NCBI GenBank assembly: GCA_008729055.1 | Contig: SDUX01000003.1 | Span: 1,674,001 to 1,738,000, forward strand | From: Pyropia haitanensis | Taxonomy: Eukaryota > Rhodophyta > Bangiophyceae > Bangiales > Bangiaceae | Direction: 5' to 3' | DNA: 64,000 nucleotides | In this document: one piece after another, positions 51,124 through 60,980 of the stretch | Position numbering within the stretch: position 1 is the first letter of the stretch | Layout of the letters: the number at the start of each line of letters is the position of its first letter | Made by a program: the position numbers and the translations under genes | The notes under the pieces: model-generated | Seen by the model: the letters and a program-made list of their open reading frames with translations, nothing else | Told to the model about the DNA's origin: nothing | Databases searched by the model: none

Positions 51124-54100
51124 TTATCCCGGTGGCGGGCCATCCGTGCCGGGAGCGGGAAACGGGAGGCCGGCTGGTATGTGCGGTGACGGACCGCCGC
51201 TGTCGGCCGTGGCGGCCACCTCGCCGATACTGCCGCCGCCAAGCGGGAGGTAGGCGTCAGCCGACGGCGGGAAGGCGGCGCCACCATCCGCAGGCGGCCA
51301 CGACAGCCCACCGTCGGCGCCACCGGTCAGTGGGGCACCGCCTTGGCCACCACCCCCGCCGGTGGTGGACACGCCAGCGTGGGCGGGACCGCTGCCACTC
51401 CCACTGAGGTACCCACCCCCGTCACTGCCCATGCTCACCGGCGGGTACCCACCGCCATCACCGCCCGTGCTCACGGGTGGGTACGCCCCTGCGCCGCCGA
51501 CAGGCCCGCCAGTACCGCCCGGCATGCTCACCGGCGGGTAAAAGCCACCCCCGCCGCCGCCACCGCCCGTGGTCGGCCCGTCGCTACCGCGGGGAACCCC
51601 TCCGCCGAGCGGTCCAAAGGACATCCCCGACGACACCGCCATGGCAGACAGGATAGCGTCCGCATCGGCCGCCGTGGGCGCCGGCGCCGCGCCAGCTGCG
51701 CCACGGGGGTCGGCTCCCCCCGGGGGGGGACCAAACAGGTCCCCGCCAACGGGGGCGGGATGGTGTGGCAGAGACGCATTGCTGCCAGGAGTGCCGCCAG
51801 TGAAGCCAAGAAAGGATGCGGCGTCGACGCCCAGTGGGGGAGGCGGCCGGGACTGTCCCGTGAAATCCAACCCCCCAGAGGGCGCACCACCATCCGGGCC
51901 ACCACCGGGCAGAGGAGGTACCGGCGGCCATGCCATGCCATCAGTCGGGCCGAGCGCTTGAGGCTGCGGTGGCACCATGCCCACGCCCGACAGTGGGCCC
52001 GACTGGGGCTGTACGTTTGGCGGCTGCGGTGGCTGCGGCGCGCCAAGACCGCCCGCCCCAAACGACACCTCAGCTCCTTGCAACAGCTCCCTCGGTGGCA
52101 CCGAGTCGGGCGCGGGGGCGCCCCCCATGGGTAGAGCTGGTGGCAGATTACTGGGAGGCCCGCCTTGCCCAGCATCCGGTTGAAACGCACCTGGGGTCGG
52201 GGTGCCGCTGGGCAGCGACGGCGGCCCCAGTGATGGCACCGTACCTGCTGCGGCGTTGTAGCCCATCATGCCTGCACCACCGTCGACGCCACGAGGCCTT
52301 CCCGCCAACGCAGCATCAAGACTTGCCACTGACGCCGCGTCAGGTTGAACACCATCGGCAGTCGAGGGTGCTTCCCCAACCGCAGAGGGTGCAAATTGCT
52401 GCTGCATGAAACTCTGAGGCAATGACGCCGCTTGAGAGTATGCAGGAGAGACAAACGCCTGCGCGTCGGAGACCGGCGGCGTCAGGCTCTGGGAAGTGTG
52501 CATGGGTAGCGGCGCGGATGGCAGGCCCCCGTGCACCGCGCCCATTGCCTGCACCGGAGCGGGCTGCCCTGCGGATGAAACAGGAACATTGGGGAGCTGC
52601 CCCATACCATGCCCCTGCACAGGCGGAACCGGTGCCACGCCTGTCTCGAGCACAACGGGCAGCTGTTCCATGCCAGACGCACCAGGTGCTGTAGTCGGCG
52701 GCGCTTGAATCACAGGTTGCATCCCCAGGGCCTGCGACGCAGGCAGTTGGGACAAACCTGAAGGTGCAGATGGTTGAAGCGGTAAGTTGGCGTGTGCCTG
52801 CAGGCCTGGTCCTCCGGCACCAGTCATGTGACTTGGCTGGTACTGCCGCTGCGGCACACCCTGCAGTTGCAGCTGTCCAGGTGCAACACCTTGCTCGGTC
52901 GGGGGAAGCCCACCAGCTGCTACGCCAGCCACGGCTGGTCCTGCGCTCGGAGGCACCTGCATCATGAGCTCCATGCCCACAGCTTGTGGCTGCATCCCCA
53001 ATGGCCCTGTCCGCTGCGCCAGAGGCTGTCCATTCCTTGGCGGCTGAAGTTGTGACGGCGCTGTGCCTTGGGCGGAAGGGCTACGAAACTCGTGCAGCGG
53101 ACCAGGCGCCACAGGCACCACCGCCTGAGACGCCACCAATGACTGCGATGGCAGGAGTGACTGCGGAGGGGCAGAAGCAGTAGCAGCATCAATGGAGGGT
53201 GCCAGCGGCGGCGCAGAGGCAACCACAACGGGTGCACGTGTCTGCGGCATACGTGGAGCAGAGAGCTGCGCTGCCCCCGCCCGCGGGAGCGGCTCTGCAA
53301 CCGTTGCTGGACTAGCCGTATACGTGGTCGGGGCGGCCTTGACCGGACTAATCACCATGGTGGAAGGCTCCACAGCGCCGGCTGGTGCCGGTAAAACAGC
53401 AGCCATGTCTAGTGAACCGCTGGCCGCGTCCGCCGTAGACCCAGCAGTCGCGGGGGCGTACGCCGCAGACACAATGGGCTCAGCCGCGTAGACCGGAGGA
53501 GGAGGGGGAGGGTTCACAGCATAATAGGTGTCGGGTACAGGGTGATCCTTGGTCGGTGGTCCCACATACAGGTTGGCAGCCGCAACAGTCCCGCAGGGAA
53601 CGACGTTCACGCGAGGCACCCAGCCGTCAGCGGAAGCAGCCCGTCGCTGTAGAGTGGCCGTAAATTGGGGCTCGATCGCCGCAGGGATGCACGTCAAGTC
53701 CGACCCGTCTGTCGGTTCATCCGATACGCGCGCAGACGCGTGCGCAACGGCCGTCATAAACTCCGTCGCATGGTCCCGCCGTGCCTTGTGATCAATCAAC
53801 TGCGACAGCGCATCGTACCAGCGGATGTGGGCGACTTTGGCGTCCAAAACCTCCAGCTGCGCCTCGAGTGCACGCTCGTTGAGGGCCTTGATGTTGGCCG
53901 TTTCGGCGTCGACCAGCTCCCGCGCCCGCACCGCCGCAACCGCCAGCACCACGCCCGCGATGGCATCGACCGACGGCTTGTCCGCGGTGCCGTCCTTCAG
54001 CGCTCGGACGCCTCGTCGCCGCGCAGCAAGGTGGGTGGCGCGCTTCATGGGCGTAACTCCATCGTCCACCACGCCGTCTTCCACCCCGTCCAATGCATGA

Positions 54101-56139
54101 GTGTCTGCGTGGTGCCCACCTGGTGCGCCCAGCTGCTGCTGTTGCCCATCCCGCTGCAGCCCATGGTGCTGCTGGTGCTGTTGCATTGAGGCCACGCCGG
54201 CCGTCTGGCCAGAAGAGGGCGCCGCGGGTGTGGCCGCTGGTCCCGGCACACCTGCTGCGGCCGACGGCGAACAGACCACCGACGACGCGTCTTCCGGTCT
54301 GACCGGGTGGTTCGGCTCCTCTCGTCGGCCCGACGACCCGTCAGAGTCAGCCTTATCCACACCCAAGGCTGCACAGGAAGCCCACAGCGCCGCCTCCGCC
54401 GCGGCCAGCCCGTCCTCAGAAGAAAGAATGCTCACAGGCGCGGGGGCCCGCACGCCCGCGTCCCCGCCCGCGACGGCTGATTGTTCAGGAGCGTCCGAGC
54501 TGTCAGAGCCCTTGGCAACCCCGCCCGCCCTGTCGGTCTTCTGAGACGAGTCGTCACGCGGGGACTGCCCACCAGCCATGGTCATCCACGGCAGCTGTGG
54601 TGGCCGTTGTGCCGAATTGACCAGCGACAGCGATGATTGAGCTGCCGCAAACGCCGCCATGGCGCTAGGCGACCGGATGGCGCCTGCAAGGAAAGCCGCG
54701 CGCACCATGACCATGTCTTCCCGGCTGGGCAAGCCCGTCGACGACAGGAAGGGCAGCGGCTTGCCACTCTGCCGCGGCCGGCCCCACGCGCCAAGCGCGG
54801 CAATGGCGGTTTTGAGAACAGACTTGCCGAGCAGCGGGTGGGAAGCCAGTGACTCCGCCCCCGCCTTTGCGTCACGGGCGGCCTTTGCCGGGGACTCGCG
54901 TGGCGTCGTGCCCGAGCCAGGCCACCACCGCGAAGTGCCTTCATCCCCCAGAAACGCATCCTCAATCGGGATGCGCAAAAAGTGGGCGACGCACGCGTCC
55001 TTGGTCTTGGAGCCAACGTGCTCGGCGACCAGCTCCCACCGGTCCCCGTACAGCTCCAACGCCTCGAGCAGCAGCAGCGTCTCCGAGTCTGTCCACGCCG
55101 CCGACGAGCCGCCGCTGCGGCTGCTAGCCGCCGCCACTCCGCCTGTCATCTGGATAAAGTCCCGTGCCTGCATGCTCCGCGGGTACCGTCGCGCCGCGTG
55201 ACAGCGGGCACATAGGTCCATATCCGCCCGCGTCGCGCAGTGAAAGCGCGTCCGCGAACAGTCGGCGCCGCACTCATCGCAGTGATACTCAATGGCGGGC
55301 GCCTCGCCGGGGCCTCCCACGTCGCCCGCGTCGACGCCGGCCGCATCAGACGCTGTGTCGTCGGCCAACAGCAGCCGGCCATCGTCGGCAAACAGGGGCG
55401 GGCCGGCGCTCCCCCCAGCAAGGCCAAGCTCCAGGCCCACCAGCTCGTCTTCATCGTCGCTACCCGAGAGATCCGCGCCTGCGGCGCCGTCCCCTGCAGC
55501 ATCAGTGGCTGCTCGGCCCGGTGCCCCACTGCTGCGACGCCGCTTGGCCGCGGGCCCCCCCGCGGCCTCCTCTAGGTGCACCCGGCTCGCAATCACCCGT
55601 CGCCGGAGCGAGTCGGTCACGGGCGCGGGCGTCGGCGGCGCCGACGGCTGCGGCCGCGCCTCCGCGTCCACCCCATAGTTGATGAGCCCCCAGTGCTCGA
55701 GGAAAGTGTGCACCCGTAGAAGTGCACACGCGTCGCCGCGCAAGTGCCGGCGGAGCGACGTGGACGTGACGTAACGCGACGGCGCGCGGCGCCACGCGCC
55801 AATCATGGCATCCCGAATCTGGATGTAGTTGGCGGGAGTCTTGGACGCAAAGCGGCCGAGGAAGAACTCGGGGAGCGCCCGCTTCTCCACCGCGTGCACC
55901 TTGCCGGGAACGTACCAGGAAGCCAGCTGCGGCTGCGGGAATGACGCCTGCGCGGTGCCGGCGGCGGACGAGAGCAGCTTGTCCCCCTGCCCCGAGCCGC
56001 CCGCCCCGCTGTCCGCGCTCAACAGCTCCCGCACCTTCGCATGCAGGCCCCCGAGGGGCGCCTCTGGCGCATCGTCCATGGTACGCGGCGTCTCCAACTG
56101 CGGAACGGCAGCAGCAGCAGCCGTACCAGAGTCCTCCAT
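51124..56139 (-). CDS. SWI3: SWI3-type subunit of a SWI/SNF chromatin-remodelling complex (SWIRM, ZZ, SANT)
   Basis: One uninterrupted frame of 1671 residues from ATG 56139 (MEDSGTAAAAAVPQ) to TAA 51124-51126. SWIRM lies at about 72-165 (WYVPGKVHAVEKRALPEFFL, ANYIQIRDAMI, LRVHTFLEHWGLINYG). A ZZ zinc finger is at about 283-325 (YHCDECGADCSRTRFHC, LCARCH). SANT is at about 345-395 (AAWTDSETLLLLEALELYG, WELVAEHVGSKTKDACVAHF, LRIPIEDAFL). A charged coiled coil near 735-815 (ALEAQLEVLDAKVAHIRWYD) corresponds to the SWIRM-associated dimerisation region. Order and spacing match SWI3/SMARCC, in particular the plant SWI3D type that also has a ZZ finger. The last ~850 residues are Pro/Gln/Gly-rich and disordered, much longer than usual. 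The frame is open 105 bases further upstream, but only to a non-ATG codon. The gene is head to head with the aldo-keto reductase. Confidence 0.95.
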   Translation of the reverse strand: MEDSGTAAAAAVPQLETPRTMDDAPEAPLGGLHAKVRELLSADSGAGGSGQGDKLLSSAAGTAQASFPQPQLASWYVPGKVHAVEKRALPEFFLGRFASKTPANYIQIRDAMIGAWRRAPSRYVTSTSLRRHLRGDACALLRVHTFLEHWGLINYGVDAEARPQPSAPPTPAPVTDSLRRRVIASRVHLEEAAGGPAAKRRRSSGAPGRAATDAAGDGAAGADLSGSDDEDELVGLELGLAGGSAGPPLFADDGRLLLADDTASDAAGVDAGDVGGPGEAPAIEYHCDECGADCSRTRFHCATRADMDLCARCHAARRYPRSMQARDFIQMTGGVAAASSRSGGSSAAWTDSETLLLLEALELYGDRWELVAEHVGSKTKDACVAHFLRIPIEDAFLGDEGTSRWWPGSGTTPRESPAKAARDAKAGAESLASHPLLGKSVLKTAIAALGAWGRPRQSGKPLPFLSSTGLPSREDMVMVRAAFLAGAIRSPSAMAAFAAAQSSLSLVNSAQRPPQLPWMTMAGGQSPRDDSSQKTDRAGGVAKGSDSSDAPEQSAVAGGDAGVRAPAPVSILSSEDGLAAAEAALWASCAALGVDKADSDGSSGRREEPNHPVRPEDASSVVCSPSAAAGVPGPAATPAAPSSGQTAGVASMQQHQQHHGLQRDGQQQQLGAPGGHHADTHALDGVEDGVVDDGVTPMKRATHLAARRRGVRALKDGTADKPSVDAIAGVVLAVAAVRARELVDAETANIKALNERALEAQLEVLDAKVAHIRWYDALSQLIDHKARRDHATEFMTAVAHASARVSDEPTDGSDLTCIPAAIEPQFTATLQRRAASADGWVPRVNVVPCGTVAAANLYVGPPTKDHPVPDTYYAVNPPPPPPVYAAEPIVSAAYAPATAGSTADAASGSLDMAAVLPAPAGAVEPSTMVISPVKAAPTTYTASPATVAEPLPRAGAAQLSAPRMPQTRAPVVVASAPPLAPSIDAATASAPPQSLLPSQSLVASQAVVPVAPGPLHEFRSPSAQGTAPSQLQPPRNGQPLAQRTGPLGMQPQAVGMELMMQVPPSAGPAVAGVAAGGLPPTEQGVAPGQLQLQGVPQRQYQPSHMTGAGGPGLQAHANLPLQPSAPSGLSQLPASQALGMQPVIQAPPTTAPGASGMEQLPVVLETGVAPVPPVQGHGMGQLPNVPVSSAGQPAPVQAMGAVHGGLPSAPLPMHTSQSLTPPVSDAQAFVSPAYSQAASLPQSFMQQQFAPSAVGEAPSTADGVQPDAASVASLDAALAGRPRGVDGGAGMMGYNAAAGTVPSLGPPSLPSGTPTPGAFQPDAGQGGPPSNLPPALPMGGAPAPDSVPPRELLQGAEVSFGAGGLGAPQPPQPPNVQPQSGPLSGVGMVPPQPQALGPTDGMAWPPVPPLPGGGPDGGAPSGGLDFTGQSRPPPPLGVDAASFLGFTGGTPGSNASLPHHPAPVGGDLFGPPPGGADPRGAAGAAPAPTAADADAILSAMAVSSGMSFGPLGGGVPRGSDGPTTGGGGGGGGFYPPVSMPGGTGGPVGGAGAYPPVSTGGDGGGYPPVSMGSDGGGYLSGSGSGPAHAGVSTTGGGGGQGGAPLTGGADGGLSWPPADGGAAFPPSADAYLPLGGGSIGEVAATADSGGPSPHIPAGLPFPAPGTDGPPPG

Positions 56140-56544
56140 CAGCACGGGCGTCGCGGTCGCGCAGCGTAGCGCGGGTGAAGGGTCGTCCGCGTCAACGATC
56201 GGCGTGCGGGCGAGTGCGCGGCTACTGTTCGGAACGCTGTTCAAGCAGAAACGGCGGGCGTTGGCGCCCTTTTTCAGAGAACTTGTGAGTCTTTATTGAC
56301 GGGTGTACGAGAAAGTACCTTTCCGCAGTTCACGTCAATCTGTATGATGAGGGTACTTCATGCCTCCTCGCGCCGGGCTTTAGTTCCGGTCTAACTGTAA
56401 CTCTAGAATTACTGCCTCAGATCAAGGGCTGAGGTTGCCTGGATGTGGACGCTCTGGATGCTGGGCACCCCGTATCAATGCCAATGCCTTCCAGCGCAGC
56501 CACCCACTGAGCTCTGGACAGCATCGCTCGTTGAACAGGCGGCC
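56140..56544. other. divergent promoter region between SWI3 and the aldo-keto reductase
   Basis: About 400 bases of balanced composition between the two start codons, the core (56280-56420) being the most AT-rich. It should serve both genes. An in-frame ATG at 56497 or earlier could extend the reductase, but no conserved sequence is gained. Confidence 0.55.
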
Positions 56545-58337
56545 ATGAGCAAGACGCCCGCATTCGCCGTTGGCAGCGGCGGCCGCATTGCGCAAGCCGC
56601 GGCAGCGGGGCTGCTCTCCCGTAGCGGGCGGTGGGTCTCGTCTTGGCCCGGCAGCCGTGGTCACGTCGCGTCCGCCTTCCACGATCCCGCGGCTGCCTCT
56701 GCCGCCCCCGCTGCTCGTCTGCCTCATCCATTGGGAGCTCGTCTGGTGTCTTCGCGGTCACCTCCCACGATGGGGCTCCAGAAGGTCAAGCTGGGCGGGT
56801 CCGACCTGGAGGTGACCCAAGTGTGTCTCGGCACGATGACCTGGGGCATCCAGAATACAGAGGACGAAGCGTACGTTCATTTTGTGCGCAGGAGTGTTAC
56901 CTCTGCTTGCTCCCTATCTGTCAGGGCCACATGGGCGGTGTCTTTTGGCTATCGTCTGCTGTCTCTGGATGATGGACGTGTTCTTTTTTATTGCCGCGGT
57001 TGCCGTAGCTAAGCCTCTTGCTGCGCTGTGTGGCCTGCTGGTTGCGGTTCGACTGATTGACTGTGTTGTTGCTTGCCAGTCATGAGCAGCTCGACTACGC
57101 GATTCTGGAGCGGGGGGTCAACTTTATTGACACTGCGGAACGTACGTTGAAAGTCTCGCTGGAGTCCCTTGAGGCTGGAGGGCCCTCCAATCCTGGCCTG
57201 TTATGACTTCTTGCGTCTGCTGTTCATTGGATGAGAGGATGGCCGCCCGGGCGATATGGGTATGAGCAGCTTCTCATGAGGTGTTACGCTTTGCTCTGCC
57301 ATGGTCGATGTGTATGGTATGCCCCATCCTCGCGCCTCTGCGTTGCACCGCTTCTCTCGTTTGCACCCACAGTGTACCCCGTTCCGAGCTCGGACCCCGC
57401 CTGGTTCCCCGGCGCCACGGAGCTGATTATTGGCAAGTGGCTGGCCAAGGCGACGGCGGCGGACCCCAGCCTGCGCTCCCGCCTGGTCATCGCGACCAAG
57501 ATAGCGGGCTACAGTGCGAGCTCCACCATCCCGGGCTACCGCTCCGACCCGCCCGTCAAGGATAAGTCGCCCGCCCGCCTCGACGCGGCGTCCGTCAAGG
57601 CGGCGGTGGAGGCGAGCCTCCGCCGCCTGGGCGTCGACACGATTGACCTCTTCCAGCTCCACTGGCCAGACCGGTACGTGCCGCTGTTTGGGTCGTCCGT
57701 CTACAACCCGTCGGCGGAGCGCCCCGACTCGGTGCCGATCGCCGAGACGCTCGGCGCCATCAAGGAGATGATGGACCAGGGCAAGGTGCGGCACTATGGG
57801 CTGTCGAATGAAACCTCTTTTGGCGTGTGCCAGGCGGTCGCGGCGGCCGACGCGCTGGGGATGCCCCGCCCGGCGACGATCCAAAACTCGTTTAGCCTGA
57901 TTCACCGCGCGTTTGAGACGGAGCTCGCGGAGGTGGCGTCCCACTACAACGTGTCGCTGCTGCCGTGGTCCCCGCTCGCAGGCGGCAGCCTCTCTGGCAA
58001 GTACCTCCCCTCGGCGGACGCGCCCGCGGCCGAGGTGGCGGCCTGGCGGTACAAGCGGTTCCCCCAGTTTCAGTCCCGCTACGTGAGCGAGGACTCGCTC
58101 GCGGCGGTGGCGGCGTACAAGGAGATTGCCGACGAGGCGGGCATGTCGGTGGCGGCGCTCGCGCTGGCGTGGTGCCGCTCTCGGTGGTACGTCGGGTCCA
58201 CGATTATCGGGGCGACCCAGATGGCGCAGCTGAAGGAAAATATTGACGCGTTTGACGAGACGGTCACGCTCTCCAAGGAGACACTGGCCAAGATTGACGC
58301 GGTCCACCTGCGGCAGAAGGACCCGGCCACCGTGTAG
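56545..58337 (+). CDS. Tas-type NADP-dependent aldo-keto reductase, likely plastid-targeted, three exons
   Basis: Exons are 56545-56870, 57080-57141 and 57373-58337. Both introns (209 and 231 bases) start GTACGT and end CAG. The joins give NTEDEA/HEQLDYAILERG and FIDTAE/LYPVPSSDPAW. The 450-residue product begins MSKTPAFAVGSGGRIAQA and has a Ser/Arg/Ala-rich leader of about 75 residues before MGLQKVKLGGSDLEVTQV, so organelle import is likely; initiation at the ATG at 56770 would give a cytosolic form. The catalytic tetrad is complete: Asp126, Tyr131, Lys172 (VIATKIAG) and His226 (FQLHWPDRYVPLFG). The order and wording match E. coli Tas and plant chloroplast homologues. The C-terminal cofactor region is present (GSTIIGATQMAQLKENIDAF). 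It probably reduces small aldehydes or ketones with NADPH; the natural substrate is unknown. Confidence 0.95.
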
Positions 58338-59427
58338 CGCTTGGCGGGAGCCTTTGTAGATCATGTTTTTTGTTGTGTGACGGGGCAGGCCAGCCGCCGC
58401 CCGTCCTGCAATGGCTTTGTGTCTTGTCCGCCGCGACGCTGGAGCCGCCAACCCCTGTCCCTCTCCGTGACGGGCGCCGACCACCGCGCCGCGGTGACGC
58501 GGCGCGGCCGAGGCCCCGCGACGGGGTGCACAGATGACGCGCTGGATATGAAGCGGGGGGGGAACACGGAGCAGCGTCGTAGTCTAGCAAGTTTCATCAA
58601 GCCGGCACACGAGAAATAGGAAAACTGAAGAAAGCAAAACCACAAGCCGGGAGCGGAGAGGAGTGCCGCCTGACAGCTGCTGCGCTCTTGTAGGCGCAGG
58701 CGGGATAGGTGCCGGCTATGGCGCGGGCGCCTGCGCCTCTCTCAGTTGCGACCGGCGGCGGCGCGTCTCCCAGTGCGGTGGCCTCAAAGGCACTACGAGC
58801 GGCGCGGGTGGGGGCGGGCCGCCGCGCCCGTCAACGTCGGCACACCCACGCAAGTAGCCACCGTCGCTGCCACCACTGCCCCGTGCGTGGTTTGGCCATT
58901 GACAAAGAACGTAGGGCCGGCCACGCCCAGCGGCGGCAGGCAGAACAGCCCGCCGTCTGGGCGGCGCCCCTGTAGAGACGGGACCAGCAAGACGGTGGCA
59001 CGCGGTCTCCTCAACGCAGCCGCGAGGAGTGCGGAGCGACAGCAAGCGGAAGCGGCAGAAGGGGGTAGTAGCAACGGGGGCGGCAGCAGGAGCGGGAGCA
59101 ATAGCGGTGACGCTGGGGCTGGCAGCGGCGGTGGTGCCGGCGGCCGCGGTGGCGGCAGTGTTGGTACTGACGGCTGGGGCGGGGCTGTCTCGTTTCGGGA
59201 GGACGCGCCATGGCTCTGGTTTTGTGCCGACCCCCGATGCACCTCGTGTGTGGCTCGGCGTGTAAGCCTCGGCTGATCCTGCTGCCAGCTGCGTCGCTAC
59301 CTCTGCACGCGGTGTGCACGCACCGCTGTGCGCGCGCCGCCGAGCGGATGGTGCATCGAGACAACCCTCGCGGCGATACCCCTGATGTCGCCTGTGCCCC
59401 CTTCCCCCACCTGCGTCATTGCCGAGA
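58338..59427. other. intergenic upstream of the MATE gene
   Basis: Contains the 3' region of the reductase and the promoter of the transporter. On the minus strand a frame around 59000-58800 includes FCLPPLGVAGPTFFVNGQTT and hydrophobic text with no ATG, so it is not called. Balanced composition appears from 58340 to 58420 and near 58600-58650. Confidence 0.4.
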
Positions 59428-60980
59428 ATGAGCCAACCCAATGGCGACGGCCCACTCGACGACGTTGCCGGCGAGGCGGCTGACGCCGCCATCACGGTGG
59501 CCGCCGCCCCCCCCCCGCCGCGCCCGTCCCGCCACCCGCCCCCCGCGCCGAGGCGGCCGCGCTGGTCGCGCTCGCAGCCCCCTGCTTTGCCGCCCTCCTG
59601 GCCGAAGTGGGCATGTCCCTCACCACCGTCGTGCTCGCGCTCGGCCGCTTCCCCGACCCCGCCCTCGTCGGCGGCGCGGCGGTGGCCATCTCCCTCTTCA
59701 ACGCCCTCGCCGCGGCGCCGACGCTCGGCGCCGCGTCCGCGCAGAGTACGCTCGCGGCGGCGGCGTTTGGGGCGGGCGACTTTGCCGAGGTGGGCGTGCT
59801 CGCGCAGCGCGGCCTCTGCGTCAGCGTCGCGTTTGCCGCCGCGGTGCTGCCGCTGCTCGTCTACCCGCGGCCGCTGCTGGTCACCGCGCTGGGCGGCGGC
59901 AGCGGCGACGACGACGGCGCCGCGGGTATAGTCGCGGTCGCCGCCGTCTACCTGCGATGGTCCGCCGCGGCGGTTTTCCCGGTCGTTGCCTATGACGCGC
60001 TGCGGCGGCACCTGCTCGCCGGCGGCGTCGCCGCGCCGATGGTGTCGTCGAGCGCCGCGGCGCTGGCGACCAACGCCGCCGCCCACACGGGGCTGGTCGT
60101 GTGGGCGTCGGCCGCGTCGCCGCCGCCGCCGCTGACAACGATCGCGCGCGCGTCGGCGGCCGCGCTGACCGCCTCCCACGCGGTCAACGCGGGCGTGCTG
60201 CTGGCGATCGTGGTGCGCCGGCGGCTGCTGCCGCGGTGCTGGTCGGGCTGGCGCCCCGCCGCGGCGGTCGCGGCGGCGCCGCTCCGCGCCTACCTCCGCC
60301 TCGCCGCCCCCGGCGCGGCGCAGGAGTGCGCCGAGTGGTGGGCGCTCGAGGTCACCAACCTCGTCGCCGCCCGCTTTGGGCCGGTCGTCCTCGCCGCGCA
60401 CGTGGTGCTGGCCAACCTGGCCTTCCTCGCCTACCTAGCGCCGCACGCGGTCGGCACGGGCGCCGCCACGCGGGTGGGCGGCGCGCTCGGCGGCCGCCGC
60501 GCGGCCGCCGCACGGGGCGCGGCGCTCGTCGCGCTCGCCGCCGGCGGGGGGGTGGCGGCGGCGCAGGCGGCGGCCATCGTGGCGTCGGTGCCCCTGTGGT
60601 CGGCCGCGTACAGCCGCAACGCGGAGGTGGTGGCGGTCGTCCGGGCGGTGTCGCCCGCGCTCGGCGCGTACGTGGCCGCCGACGGGTGCACGGCGGTGCT
60701 GAGCGGTGTGCTGCGTGGCAGCGGGCGGCAGGTGCTGGGCGCCGGCGGCGCGGTGCTGCTGTTTTGGGTGGTCGGCCTCCCCGCGGGCGCGACGGCGGCG
60801 ACGGTCGCCGCGCGGGCGGGGTGGGGGAGTGTGGCCACGCTGTGGGGGCTGTGGGGGGGGATGATTGGGGGGTCCGTGCTGCTTGTGGGGGGGGTCGGCT
60901 GGGCGGTCATCGCGACCGACTGGGCGCTGCAGGTGCGGCGGTGCACGGAGCGCGCGGGTGGGTATGAGGAGCTGCCATAG
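59428..60980 (+). CDS. MATE-family multidrug and toxin efflux-type transporter, frame break at a C run
   Basis: The ATG at 59428 (MSQPNGDGPLDDVAGEAADA) starts a polar leader that changes frame in the C10 run 59507-59516. The main frame then reads AAALVALAAPCFAALLAEVG (helix 1), SLTTVVLALGRFPDP, LVGGAAVAISLFNALAAAPTLG (helix 2) and about ten further hydrophobic segments, for example VTNLVAARFGPVVLAAHVVL and GGAVLLFWVVGLPAGATAAT, to TAG at 60978-60980. About 12 helices in roughly 515 residues is the usual MATE design, and the LAAPGAAQE start of the second half mirrors the first. The leader has no clear transit-peptide character. MATE proteins exchange organic cations, acids or metabolites for H+ or Na+; the substrate cannot be predicted. 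Low-complexity Ala content is high but helix spacing is well kept. Confidence 0.85.

Noticed and set aside
58716..60401. A 561-codon minus-strand frame over the MATE gene
   Set aside because: It is the antisense shadow of a clear multi-helix transporter on the plus strand and translates as repetitive Arg/Gly text.
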